A DNA stretch of 53,990 nt, from assembly GCA_031181345.1 (NCBI GenBank), contig JAPSLC010000036.1:1-53990 (forward strand), written 5' to 3'. Shown here in pieces: positions 16,173 to 24,891 of this stretch. Source of the DNA: Cupriavidus sp. Its GTDB lineage: Bacteria > Pseudomonadota > Gammaproteobacteria > Burkholderiales > Burkholderiaceae. Numbering within the stretch: position 1 is the first letter of the stretch; each line of letters opens with the position of its first letter. Made by a program: the position numbers and the translations under genes. The notes beneath the pieces are model-generated. The model searched no databases, had not been told where the DNA came from, and worked only from the letters and a program-made list of their open reading frames with translations.

Positions 16173-16586
16173 GTGCCGACCCATGCCTTTCCCAAAGCCG
16201 CGAGGCTCACAAAGACGGATGAGTTTTCATCCGTTTTTGCTTTGCGCCCGCGGCGCCGCAGCGCCCATTTCGTGCTTTATGTCCGCGCCAACGGCCAGCC
16301 GCAGGCGCGGCTCGGCATCGTGGTCGGCAAGAAGTTTGCGCCGCGCGCCGCCGAGCGTAATCTGGTGAAGCGCATGGTGCGGGAACTGTTCCGCCAGCGG
16401 CAGGACCAATTGGTCGGCCGCGACGTGTTGCTGCGATTGCAGGCCAAGTTCCCGCGCACCGAATTCCCCAGCCGCCGTGCAGTCCGGCTGGCCTGCCAGG
16501 CCGAACTGGTCGAGCTGATGGAAGTCGCCGCCCGGCCCCTGCCGTCCGCTCCGCCCGCCGCGCTCACCTCGCCTTCCGGCGCCTGA
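16173..16586 (+). CDS. rnpA: Ribonuclease P protein component
   Basis: RnpA binds the catalytic RNA of RNase P and helps mature tRNA 5' ends. The 137 residues show the family blocks FPKAARLTKTDEFSSVF, RLGIVVGKKFAPRAAERN and the RNxxKR-type RNLVKRMVRELFR. The start is uncertain. I took the GTG at 16173 because homology begins at THAFPKAARL and the extra 37 residues from an ATG at 16062 are Pro/Ala-rich with no ribosome site. Neither start has a good Shine-Dalgarno. It lies between rpmH and yidD, as in most bacteria. Confidence 0.95.
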   Translation: MPTHAFPKAARLTKTDEFSSVFALRPRRRSAHFVLYVRANGQPQARLGIVVGKKFAPRAAERNLVKRMVRELFRQRQDQLVGRDVLLRLQAKFPRTEFPSRRAVRLACQAELVELMEVAARPLPSAPPAALTSPSGA

Positions 16587-16600
16587 TCGAGGGCACCGAC

Positions 16601-16861
16601 ATGAAGCCTATCCTGCTTGCCCTGCTGCGCTTCTACAAGATCGCGCTGAGTCCCTACCTGGGCTCGCAGTGCCGCTTCCTGCCGACCTGCTCCGACTACG
16701 CCCGCGAAGCCATCGTCCGTCATGGCGCCGCGCGCGGCAGCTGGCTGGCCGCCTGCCGGCTGTGCCGTTGCCATCCCTTCGCGCAAGGCGGGTATGATCC
16801 GGTGCCGCCCTCGCGCGACGCCGGCCGCCCGACGGTCAGCGTCCGGCTGCCCAGACCCTGA
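16601..16861 (+). CDS. yidD: Membrane protein insertion efficiency factor YidD
   Basis: The 86-residue protein has the YidD pattern: LLRFYKIALSPYLGSQCRFL, PTCSDYAREAIVRHG, and a cysteine/His-Pro stretch CRCHPFAQGGYDPVP. YidD is a small inner-membrane-associated factor that assists YidC-dependent insertion. It starts 14 bp after rnpA behind GAGGGC and ends 20 bp before yidC, so the three are cotranscribed. Confidence 0.97.
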   Translation: MKPILLALLRFYKIALSPYLGSQCRFLPTCSDYAREAIVRHGAARGSWLAACRLCRCHPFAQGGYDPVPPSRDAGRPTVSVRLPRP

Positions 16862-16881
16862 ATTCCCAGATACAGCGAGAC

Positions 16882-18543
16882 ATGGATATCAAACGCACCA
16901 TCCTCTGGGTCATCTTCTCGATGTCCCTCGTGCTGCTCTACGACAATTGGCAGCGCGCCAACGGCCACGCCTCGATGTTCTTCCCGAGCGCCTCGCAACC
17001 CGCCGCGACCGGCACTCCAGCGAGCGCTCCGGAAGCGCGCAGCGACGTGCCGAAGGCGGTTGGCGGCGCGTCCCCGACCGGCGCCCCGGCAGCCGCGCCG
17101 CAGGCACCTGCGCCGGCCGGCGAGAAGATCGTCATCACCACCGACGTGGTCCGTGCCGAGATCGATACCGCGGGCGGCATCCTGTCTCGTCTCGAACTGC
17201 TGCGCCACAAGGACGAGGCCGGCAATCCGGTCGTGCTGTTCCAGCGCAGCGCCGCGCATACCTATATGGCGCGCTCGGGCCTGATCAACGGCGACCTGCC
17301 GAACCACACGACGGTGTTCACCGCCGCCCCCGGTCCGCGCGACCTGGGCAACGCCGGTTCGCTCGACGTGGTGCTGACCGCGGAGAAGGACGGCGTGCGC
17401 TTCGCCAAGACCTACCGCTTCCAGAAGGGCAGCTATGTCGTCGCGACGCATTTCGACGTGACGAACAACCGTGCCCAGCCGGTCTCGCCCACGCTGTACA
17501 TGGAACTGGCGCGCGACGGCAGCCATGTCGAACAGTCGCAGTTCTACAGCACCTTCACCGGCCCGGCGGTCTACACCGACGCGGACAAGTACCACAAGAT
17601 CAGCTTCGAAGACATCGCCAAGGGCAAGGTCACGCTGCCCGGCCCGGCGGACAACGGCTGGGTCGCGATGGTGCAGCACTACTTCGCCTCGGCCTGGCTG
17701 CCGCAGACCGGCAAGCAGCACAGCTTCTACGTCGAGCAGATCGACCCGAACCTGTATCGCGTCGGCGTGCAGCAGCCGCTGGGCGAGATCGCCCCGGGTG
17801 CGACGGTGTCGACCGACGCGCGCCTGTTCGCCGGTCCGCAGGAAGAGCACATGCTCGAGCAGATCGCGCCGGGCCTGGAGCTGGTCAAGGACTATGGCTG
17901 GCTGACCATCCTGGCCAAGCCGCTGTTCTGGTTGCTGGAGAAGCTGCACGGCATCCTGGGCAACTGGGGCTGGTCGATCATCGCGCTGACCGTGCTGATC
18001 AAGCTGGTGTTCTTCCCGCTGTCCGCGGCGAGCTACAAGTCGATGGGCAAGATGAAGGACCTGCAGCCGCGCATGACGGCGATCCGCGAGCGTTACAAGA
18101 ACGACCCGCAGAAGATGAACCAGGAGATGATGGGCCTGTACCGCACCGAGAAGGTCAATCCGCTCGGCGGCTGCCTGCCGATCCTGATCCAGATCCCGGT
18201 GTTCATCGCGCTGTACTGGGTGCTGCTGTCGTCGGTGGAGATGCGCGGCGCGCCGTGGCTGGGCTGGATCAAGGACCTGTCGGTGCCTGACCCGTTCTAC
18301 ATCCTGCCGATCGTGATGGCCGTGTCGATGTTCGTGCAGACCAAGCTGAACCCGACGCCGCCGGACCCGATCCAGGCCAAGGTGATGATGATCATGCCGC
18401 TGGTGTTCTCGGTGATGTTCTTCTTCTTCCCGGCCGGCCTGGTGCTGTACTGGGTGGTCAATAACATCCTGTCGATCGCGCAGCAATGGCAGATCAACCG
18501 GATGCTGGGCAAGGGCAAGACCCCGGCGCCGGCCAAGGGCTGA
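16882..18543 (+). CDS. yidC: Membrane protein insertase YidC
   Basis: YidC inserts and folds inner-membrane proteins, alone or with SecYEG. The 553 residues begin with an N-terminal membrane helix (MDIKRTILWVIFSMSLVLLY). A Pro/Ala linker and the large periplasmic beta-sandwich domain (about 85-340) follow. The conserved insertase core (about 350-545) has WGWSIIALTVLIKLVFFPLS, the Lys/Arg-rich cytoplasmic coiled hairpin, GGCLPILIQIPVFIALYWVL and PAGLVLYWVVNNILSIAQQW. Length and order are standard for Gram-negative YidC. A strong terminator follows 30 bp after the stop. Confidence 0.99.
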   Translation: MDIKRTILWVIFSMSLVLLYDNWQRANGHASMFFPSASQPAATGTPASAPEARSDVPKAVGGASPTGAPAAAPQAPAPAGEKIVITTDVVRAEIDTAGGILSRLELLRHKDEAGNPVVLFQRSAAHTYMARSGLINGDLPNHTTVFTAAPGPRDLGNAGSLDVVLTAEKDGVRFAKTYRFQKGSYVVATHFDVTNNRAQPVSPTLYMELARDGSHVEQSQFYSTFTGPAVYTDADKYHKISFEDIAKGKVTLPGPADNGWVAMVQHYFASAWLPQTGKQHSFYVEQIDPNLYRVGVQQPLGEIAPGATVSTDARLFAGPQEEHMLEQIAPGLELVKDYGWLTILAKPLFWLLEKLHGILGNWGWSIIALTVLIKLVFFPLSAASYKSMGKMKDLQPRMTAIRERYKNDPQKMNQEMMGLYRTEKVNPLGGCLPILIQIPVFIALYWVLLSSVEMRGAPWLGWIKDLSVPDPFYILPIVMAVSMFVQTKLNPTPPDPIQAKVMMIMPLVFSVMFFFFPAGLVLYWVVNNILSIAQQWQINRMLGKGKTPAPAKG

Positions 18544-18572
18544 GCCCCACCGGCACCCCGCTACACGAGAAA

Positions 18573-18603
18573 GCCCGACGCGAAAGCGTCGGGCTTTTTC
18601 TTT
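18573..18603 (+). terminator. Rho-independent terminator after yidC
   Basis: The stem GCCCGACGC/GCGTCGGGC with a GAAA tetraloop is followed by TTTTTCTTT. It ends the rpmH-rnpA-yidD-yidC transcript and separates it from the CHAD gene. Confidence 0.92.
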
Positions 18604-18717
18604 GGGCGGCAGCCAGACCCAAAGACGACCATGCGCCGCATCGCCCAAGGCCGTTGCCTACACTGTAGCCAGGATGGTTGACCGCGGGCCGCCAGCCGCC
18701 GGCCCCGACATGGCGAC

Positions 18718-19614
18718 ATGGGCACTCTCACACTGAAACGCCGGATGCGCGCACTCGACGCCTTTGCCGCGTTGGCTGCCGCCGACCTGGAGCGCATCGC
18801 CGGCGCGCTGCGCGCGCTGGACCGGCGCGACCGGCCCGACGACCTGCATGCGCTGCGCGTGGCGGTGCGCCACCTGCGGGCCTTGCGCTGGCTCTTCGCG
18901 CCCGCGCTGCCGGGAACGGTGGCGGCGCGCTGGCGCATCGTGCTGCGCGACCTGATGCGGGCCACCGGCCCGGTGCGCGATTGGGATGTCTTGATCGCCG
19001 ATACGCTGCAGCCCGCGCTGTCGCGCCAATCGGGCGATCCGGTGCTGCTGGCGCTGCTCGAGGACGCCCAGTCGCGGCGCGAGGCGGCGCGCGCGACGCT
19101 GCTGTCGGTGCTGCACGCCCAGCGCAGCCAGACCTTGCCGGTGCTCAGTGACGATCTGGCAGCGCTGCGGCATCGCGCGGTCGACGGCATTCCGGGCAAG
19201 GCCAATGCACCGCTGGGCCGGCTGGCGCGCCGGCGCGTACGCAAGGCGCGGCGCAGCATGCGCGCGCTGAAGGCGCGCTGGCGCGAACTCGGCACGGAAG
19301 CGGACGCCGCGCTGGTGCCGGCCGCGGAGGTACTGCACGCGCTGCGCGTCGCCGGCAAGCGGCTGCGCTACGCGATCGAGGCGGTCGGCCCGGTGCTGCC
19401 CGGCCGCTACACCGGGCGCGTCCATCGCAAGCTGGTCGCGCGGCAGGCCCGGCTCGGCGCGCAGACCGATGCCGCCAGCGCCCGCTGCCTGCTGTCCACG
19501 CTGTTGTCCAGCCCGCGCGCCGAAGATCCGTTCGAGCCCGAGAAGGAGAGGGCAATGACACCTCCGTCGTCCCCGGCGATGACAAGCCATCTGGTGGCGC
19601 CGACGCCGCGTTGA
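18718..19614 (+). CDS. CHAD-domain protein
   Basis: The 298-residue, Arg/Ala-rich helical protein carries the conserved-histidine alpha-helical domain. The paired His/Arg helices HALRVAVRHLRALRWLF (near 46) and LHALRVAGKRLRYAIE (near 207) are diagnostic. CHAD domains bind inorganic polyphosphate through these basic helices. The partner CYTH triphosphatase domain is absent here. It is inserted between the yidC terminator and mnmE, usually adjacent genes. The last 30 residues (from about 265) are Ser/Pro-rich, read like non-conserved sequence, and run over a patch resembling a dispersed palindromic element. The start ATG has no strong ribosome site. Confidence 0.8.
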   Translation: MGTLTLKRRMRALDAFAALAAADLERIAGALRALDRRDRPDDLHALRVAVRHLRALRWLFAPALPGTVAARWRIVLRDLMRATGPVRDWDVLIADTLQPALSRQSGDPVLLALLEDAQSRREAARATLLSVLHAQRSQTLPVLSDDLAALRHRAVDGIPGKANAPLGRLARRRVRKARRSMRALKARWRELGTEADAALVPAAEVLHALRVAGKRLRYAIEAVGPVLPGRYTGRVHRKLVARQARLGAQTDAASARCLLSTLLSSPRAEDPFEPEKERAMTPPSSPAMTSHLVAPTPR

Positions 19615-19633
19615 TCTGCGACAATACCGCCCT

Positions 19634-21067
19634 ATGACCGCCCAGCCCAGCATCGACACGATCGCCGCCATCGCCACCGCGCCCGGACGGGGCGGCATCG
19701 GCGTGGTCCGCGTATCCGGACCCGAAGCCGGCACGATCGCGCGCGCGATCTGTGGCCAATCCCTGGCGCCGCGCCGCGCCACCTATCTGCCCTTCCTCGA
19801 CGGCAAGGGCGAGGTGATCGACCACGGCATCGCGCTGTTCTTCCCCGGCCCGCATTCGTACACCGGCGAGGACGTGCTCGAGCTGCAAGGCCACGGCGGT
19901 CCGGTGGTGATGCAGATGCTGCTGACGCGTTGCCTGCAGGCGGGCCGCGAAGTCGGTCTGCGCTTGGCCGAGCCGGGCGAATTCACGCGCCGTGCCTTCC
20001 TGAACGACAAGCTGGACCTGGCGCAGGCCGAAGCCGTAGCCGACCTGATCGAGGCCAGCACCGAGGCCGCCGCGCGCTCGGCGGCGCGCTCGATGGAAGG
20101 CGCGTTTTCCGAGGCGATTCGCGCGCTGGTCGAGCAGGTGATCCATCTGCGCATGCTGGTCGAGGCCACGCTGGATTTCCCGGAGGAAGAGATCGACTTC
20201 CTCGAGGCCTCCGATGCACGCGGCCAGCTCGATACCATCCGCACCGCACTCGGCGGCGTGCTGGCGCAGGCGCGGCAAGGGTCGCTGTTGCGGGAAGGAT
20301 TGTCGGTGGTGCTGGCCGGCCAGCCCAACGTCGGCAAGTCGTCGCTGCTCAATGCGCTGGCCGGCGCGGAGCTTGCCATCGTCACGCCGATCGCCGGCAC
20401 CACGCGCGATCGCGTGCGCGAGACCATCCAGATCGAAGGGATCCCGCTGCATATCATCGACACCGCGGGCCTGCGCGAGGATGCGGTCGACGAGGTCGAA
20501 CGCATCGGCATCGAACGCACCTGGGAAGCGATCGGCCGCGCGGACGTGGTGCTGCATCTGATCGATGCCACAGATTATCTGCAGCACGGCCTGTCCGAGA
20601 TCGATGACGCCATCGACGACCGTTTGTCGGGCCATCTGCCGCCCGGCGCGCCGATCCTGCGCATCGTCAACAAGATCGACCTGGCGCCCGCGGTCGGCGC
20701 CATCACCTTCGGCGGCAATCGTCCCCACGTGGTGGTGGCCAATGGCCCGAACCCGACCGAGATCTGGATCTCGGCGCGCACCGGCGCCGGCATCGACCTG
20801 CTGCGCCGCGAATTGCTGCGCGTGATCGGCTGGCAGGCCGGCAACGAGGGCGCCTTCCTCGCGCGCGAGCGCCATCTGAACGCGCTGCGCAGTGCCCAAT
20901 CGCATCTGGACCTCGCGGCCGAACGCGCCGATCAGCAGGACAAGGCGCTGGACCTGTTCGCCGAGGAACTGCGGCTGGCGCAGGAGCACCTGAACAGCAT
21001 CACCGGCGAGTTCACCAGCGACGACCTGCTGGGGACGATCTTTACGCGGTTCTGTATCGGGAAGTAG
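19634..21067 (+). CDS. mnmE: tRNA uridine-5-carboxymethylaminomethyl GTPase MnmE
   Basis: MnmE (TrmE), with MnmG, modifies the wobble uridine of several tRNAs. The 477 residues contain the N-terminal formyl-THF-binding domain (DTIAAIATAPGRGGIGVVRV, SYTGEDVLELQGHGG). The Ras-like G domain within the helical region has P-loop GQPNVGKSS at 229-237, GTTRD at 255-259, DTAG at 276-279 and NKID. The protein ends in the essential FCIGK with the catalytic Cys at 474. The start ATG has a weak ribosome site 20 bp after the CHAD gene. Confidence 0.99.
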   Translation: MTAQPSIDTIAAIATAPGRGGIGVVRVSGPEAGTIARAICGQSLAPRRATYLPFLDGKGEVIDHGIALFFPGPHSYTGEDVLELQGHGGPVVMQMLLTRCLQAGREVGLRLAEPGEFTRRAFLNDKLDLAQAEAVADLIEASTEAAARSAARSMEGAFSEAIRALVEQVIHLRMLVEATLDFPEEEIDFLEASDARGQLDTIRTALGGVLAQARQGSLLREGLSVVLAGQPNVGKSSLLNALAGAELAIVTPIAGTTRDRVRETIQIEGIPLHIIDTAGLREDAVDEVERIGIERTWEAIGRADVVLHLIDATDYLQHGLSEIDDAIDDRLSGHLPPGAPILRIVNKIDLAPAVGAITFGGNRPHVVVANGPNPTEIWISARTGAGIDLLRRELLRVIGWQAGNEGAFLARERHLNALRSAQSHLDLAAERADQQDKALDLFAEELRLAQEHLNSITGEFTSDDLLGTIFTRFCIGK

Positions 21068-21087
21068 CCTGGGCTTCGAATAGGACG

Positions 21088-22332
21088 TCAGCCTTGCACT
21101 GCGGCCCGCTTCGTACCCCGCGCCGCCACCATCAGAATCCCCGCCGCCAGCAGATTAGCCGCCACCGCCGCCAGAATCGGCAACGTATAGCTGCGGCTCG
21201 CATCGAACGCATAACCGGCGGCACTCGGGCCGATCAGCGTGCCGAAGGCCACGCTGGTGTACAGCACGCCGATGATGCCGCCGACGTTGCGGCCGCCGAA
21301 CAGGTCCATCACCACCGCCGGCAGCACCGCGACCCAGCCGCCGTAGCAGGCGCCGAACAGGAAGGCGAACAGGGCGAGCATCCAGAAGCCGGTGGCGACG
21401 GCCCAGATCACCAGCGTGAAGGCCAGCGCGATCACCGTGCACAGCAGGAAGCGCTGGCGGCCCATGCGGTCGGCCAGGCTGCCGAGAAAGAAGCGCCCGG
21501 CCGTGCTGCCGATGCCGATCACGCCAAGCAGCAGCACCGCCGAGCCCTGCGCAATGCCGAGGTCCTGCGCGTGCGGCACCAGATGGACGAAGGGGACGAA
21601 CACGCCGAACGAGGCGATCAGGCAGGCCGCATAGAGGCTGATGAACTGGCGCGTCCGCACGGCGTCGCGCACCGATACATCGGCTGCCGGCGGCGCGTTG
21701 TGGGCATGGGCGTGCAGTGGCTCGCCGTCCGCCGCGAGGCCGCGCTCGCGCGGATCGTTCTCCAGCAACAGCGATGCGCCGACGCCCAGCACCGCGGCCA
21801 GCACGCCCAGCGTCAGATAGGCGTCGCGCCAGCCCACGCCGTCGATCAGCAGCGCGGCCAGCGGCGGCATCGCCAGCGTGCCGACGCCGATGCCGCTGAC
21901 CGCGAGCCCCGAAGCGAGACCGCGGCGCTTGACGAACCAGCGCTGCACCGCGCCCACCGCCGGCACATAGGCCAGACCGACGCCCAGGCCCACGCCGAGC
22001 CCGTAGGCCGCATAGACCTCGACGATGTTGCGGGCGACGCTCGCCAGCGCGAGTCCCGCGCCGACCAGCAGCATGCCGGCGATGCACAGCCGGCGCGCGC
22101 CCCAACGATCGGCCAGCGGCCCGCTGACGATGCCCAGCGCGAAATACAGGAAACCCGCCAGCGAGAACACCAGCGACACCGCGCCACGCGACGCGCCGAA
22201 CTCGCGCTGCAAGGGCTCGATGAACGCGCTGAAGGTATAGGCGCTGCCGAAGCCGACGAAGGTCACCGCGAAGGCAGCCGCCACGACCCACCAGCCGTAG
22301 AACACGCGCTGCTTGAACACCAGTGTCGTCAT
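21088..22332 (-). CDS. MFS transporter (oxalate/formate or monocarboxylate-type)
   Basis: The 414-residue protein has twelve predicted membrane helices. It begins RVFYGWWVVAAAFAVTFVGF and carries the MFS loop motif GPLADRWGARR after helix 2 and GSLADRMGRQR after helix 8. The YGWW opening is common in the OFA/MCT branch, which moves small mono- or dicarboxylates. A His-rich cytoplasmic loop (HAHAHN) lies in the middle. It starts one base after the amidase stop, so it is translationally coupled and probably imports the amidase substrate or exports the product. Confidence 0.87.
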   Translation of the reverse strand: MTTLVFKQRVFYGWWVVAAAFAVTFVGFGSAYTFSAFIEPLQREFGASRGAVSLVFSLAGFLYFALGIVSGPLADRWGARRLCIAGMLLVGAGLALASVARNIVEVYAAYGLGVGLGVGLAYVPAVGAVQRWFVKRRGLASGLAVSGIGVGTLAMPPLAALLIDGVGWRDAYLTLGVLAAVLGVGASLLLENDPRERGLAADGEPLHAHAHNAPPAADVSVRDAVRTRQFISLYAACLIASFGVFVPFVHLVPHAQDLGIAQGSAVLLLGVIGIGSTAGRFFLGSLADRMGRQRFLLCTVIALAFTLVIWAVATGFWMLALFAFLFGACYGGWVAVLPAVVMDLFGGRNVGGIIGVLYTSVAFGTLIGPSAAGYAFDASRSYTLPILAAVAANLLAAGILMVAARGTKRAAVQG

Positions 22333-22333
22333 G

Positions 22334-23743
22334 TCAGTTCACCGGATGTTGGCGATGCCAGCCGGTGGCGCCCTGGAAGGCGGCGCCCGCGCGCACCAGC
22401 ATCGCTTCGCCCAGATGCGGGGCGACGAGTTGAAAGCCGATCGGCAGCCCTTGCCGCGACAAACCGCCTGGCAGCGTGATGGTCGGATGGCCGGTCAGGT
22501 TGAAGGGACAAGTGTACCGTTGCAGCCCGGCGATCAGCGCGGGCTGCTCGCCGAGCGTGCGAACAGCGGCCAGCGACAGCGGCGCATACGGATGCACCGG
22601 CGTCAGCAGCAGGTCGACGGTTTGCAGCAGCGCGACCATGCGGCCACGCAATTCGGCGCGGCGCAGCAGGATCTGCTGATGGTCCATGCCGGACAGCGCG
22701 CGTCCCGCTTCGATCACCGAGGCCAGCACCGGGCCATATTCGCCCTGGCGCGCGGGGTAGGTCGCGGCATGCGCGACGGCCGCCTCCACCGCGCAGTTGG
22801 CTGCCCAATCGTCGGTCAGTCCGCTGCCCGCACGCACGGTGTCGGGAACGCGGACGTCGACCACGGTCGCGCCTAGCGCTTGCAATACTTCGCCGGCCGT
22901 GTCGACGGCGGCCCGGGCGTCGGCATCGACGCCGTCGCCGTTCCAGTCCGCGTCGATGCCGATGCGGACGCCATGCAGGTCCGTGGTGATCGCGCCGAGG
23001 TAGTCGGGCACCGGCTCGTGCAGCGCCGTCGGATCCTGCGGGTCCGCGCCGGCGATCGCCTGCAGCAGCATGCCGGCATCCGCCGCGCTGCGCGCCATGG
23101 TTCCGACATGGTCCAGCGAGGGCGCGAGCGCAAACACGCCATGCCGGCTGACCCGGCCCCAGGTCGGCTTCAGGCCCGTCACGCCATTGGCAGCCGCCGG
23201 CCAGCGGATCGAGCCACCGGTATCCGAGGCGACGGCGCCATGACAGAGGCCGGACGCCGTGGCCACACCGGCGCCGGAAGACGAGATGCCGGGCCAATAG
23301 TCGGCGTGCCAGGGGTTCAGCGGCGCCGTCACCGACGGGTGGTGGTCGGAATACGCGCCCTCGGTCAGTTGCAGCTTGCCCAGCAGCACCGCGCCCGCGT
23401 GCCGGAGCCGCTGGACCACGGTGGCGTCCCGGTCCGGACGGAAGTCGCGATGGATCGCCATGCCGGCAGCGGTCGGCACGCCCTCGGTCCAGCACAGGTC
23501 CTTGATGCCGATCGGCACGCCGTGCAGCGGACCGCGATATCGGCCGGCGGCAATCTCGGCCTCGGCGGTTTCCGCCTCGGCCATCGCCGCGTCGGCCATC
23601 ACCAGCGCGTAGCTGTGCAGCGCGCCATCCAGCGCCGCGATCCGATCAAGCTGGGCTTGCACGACTGTCGTCGGCGAGACCTCGCGCCGCCGGATGCGCG
23701 CGGCAAGTTCGGTAATGGAAAGGAAATGCCAGTCGGCCGACAT
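22334..23743 (-). CDS. Amidase-signature family hydrolase
   Basis: The 469-residue protein belongs to the amidase-signature family, which hydrolyses amide bonds with a Ser-cisSer-Lys triad. K81 lies in GVPIGIKD. The signature region GISSSGAGVATASG supplies the cis serine (S154 or S155). The nucleophile is S178 in SDTGGSIRWPAA. The usual GGSSGG is altered to GISSSGAG, which may shape specificity. The start ATG at 23743 is behind GCGAGAAA. It forms an operon with the MFS transporter and is divergent from a LysR regulator, a layout typical of an inducible amide-use module. Confidence 0.9.
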   Translation of the reverse strand: MSADWHFLSITELAARIRRREVSPTTVVQAQLDRIAALDGALHSYALVMADAAMAEAETAEAEIAAGRYRGPLHGVPIGIKDLCWTEGVPTAAGMAIHRDFRPDRDATVVQRLRHAGAVLLGKLQLTEGAYSDHHPSVTAPLNPWHADYWPGISSSGAGVATASGLCHGAVASDTGGSIRWPAAANGVTGLKPTWGRVSRHGVFALAPSLDHVGTMARSAADAGMLLQAIAGADPQDPTALHEPVPDYLGAITTDLHGVRIGIDADWNGDGVDADARAAVDTAGEVLQALGATVVDVRVPDTVRAGSGLTDDWAANCAVEAAVAHAATYPARQGEYGPVLASVIEAGRALSGMDHQQILLRRAELRGRMVALLQTVDLLLTPVHPYAPLSLAAVRTLGEQPALIAGLQRYTCPFNLTGHPTITLPGGLSRQGLPIGFQLVAPHLGEAMLVRAGAAFQGATGWHRQHPVN

Positions 23744-23762
23744 CGTTTTCTCGCGGGACACC

Positions 23763-23849
23763 AAGGTTAAGTAGAATTGAACCGGCCCTGTTCCGGACCG
23801 TACCCGATGCTGCGCTGACATGGTCAGGCAGCGTCCCAAAGTTAACCTT
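23763..23849. promoter_or_regulatory. Inverted repeat AAGGTTAA/TTAACCTT in amidase-lysR control region
   Basis: AAGGTTAA (23763-23770) and TTAACCTT (23842-23849) are exact inverted copies 71 bp apart in the 160-bp divergent region. They could be two binding half-sites of the adjacent LysR-type regulator. Confidence 0.4.
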
Positions 23850-23903
23850 CGGGCTGTCACCCCGCAAACGAGATTTCGTGCGTTTTTCGCCTTAGATAAT
23901 CTA

Positions 23904-24803
23904 ATGTCAAACCACAAGCTGCCGCCGCTCAATGCCTTGCGGGCCTTCGAGGCCGCCGCCCGGCATCTGTCGGTCAAGCACGCCGCCGAGGAGCTGTGCG
24001 TGACGGCCGGCGCGGTCAGCCAGCTGGTCAAGGCATTGGAGTCGCACCTGGGCGTCAAGCTGTTCCAGCGGGTCAACCGGGGCATCTACCTGACCGAAGC
24101 GGGGCGGGCCTATCTGCCGCCGGTGCGCAACGCCTTCCGGCAGATCAAGGAGGCGACCGGCCGCATCGCGGCGCCGGTCGACACCGGCCTGTTGAACGTC
24201 AGTGTCACGCCCTTCTTCGCGGCGGCCTGGCTGGTGCCGCGCCTGCAGTCGTTCCAGCAGGCGCATCCCGATATCGACCTGCACGTGATCACCACCACCG
24301 CGCTGGCCGACTTCACCCGCGATGGCGTGCACGTCGCGGTCCGGCACGGCCTGGGACAATATCCCGGCTTGCACAGCGAACGGATCATCGCGGTGGAAAT
24401 CGTGCCGGTGGCCGCGCCCGGCCTGGTGCAGCAACTCGGCATGCCGGCCACGCCCGCCGATCTGCTGCGCTGGCCGCAGGTTCACGACACCGAGCGCAAG
24501 GGCTGGCATCTGTGGTTCCAGGCGCAGGGCATCGACGAGATCGAGCGCCCGCGCGGACCGTCGTTCGACGATTCGAGCCTGCTGTGGAAGGCGGTGATGG
24601 GGGGCCAGGGCGCCGGTCTGCTGCCGGCGGCCATGGTGGCGCGCGAACTGGCCGACGGCTCGCTGGTCCGGCTCGCCGATGTCACGCTGCTCGATGCGTT
24701 CGCGTATTACCTCGTCTACCCCGAGGAAAGCCACGCGCGCGCGAAGATCGCGTCGTTTCGCGAGTGGATTCTTGCAGAGGCAGGCCGCACCGGCTCTTCC
24801 TAG
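23904..24803 (+). CDS. LysR-family regulator (GcvA-like)
   Basis: The 299-residue protein has the N-terminal LysR winged helix (LNALRAFEAAARHLSVKHAA, VTAGAVSQLVKALESHLGVK) in the form typical of GcvA-type members, followed by a periplasmic-binding-protein-like effector domain. It is divergent from the amidase-MFS operon with 160 bp between starts and most likely controls it. I chose ATG 23904, where homology begins (MSNHKLPPLNALRAFEAAAR). Upstream codons lack family similarity. Confidence 0.9.
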   Translation: MSNHKLPPLNALRAFEAAARHLSVKHAAEELCVTAGAVSQLVKALESHLGVKLFQRVNRGIYLTEAGRAYLPPVRNAFRQIKEATGRIAAPVDTGLLNVSVTPFFAAAWLVPRLQSFQQAHPDIDLHVITTTALADFTRDGVHVAVRHGLGQYPGLHSERIIAVEIVPVAAPGLVQQLGMPATPADLLRWPQVHDTERKGWHLWFQAQGIDEIERPRGPSFDDSSLLWKAVMGGQGAGLLPAAMVARELADGSLVRLADVTLLDAFAYYLVYPEESHARAKIASFREWILAEAGRTGSS

Positions 24804-24891
24804 CCGCGCGTGTGTCCTCGATATCGGTGCGCATGGCGGTCGCACAATGGCGGCGCCTTGCGCAAGCAGTTGCATCACGACCGGAGCGCGC

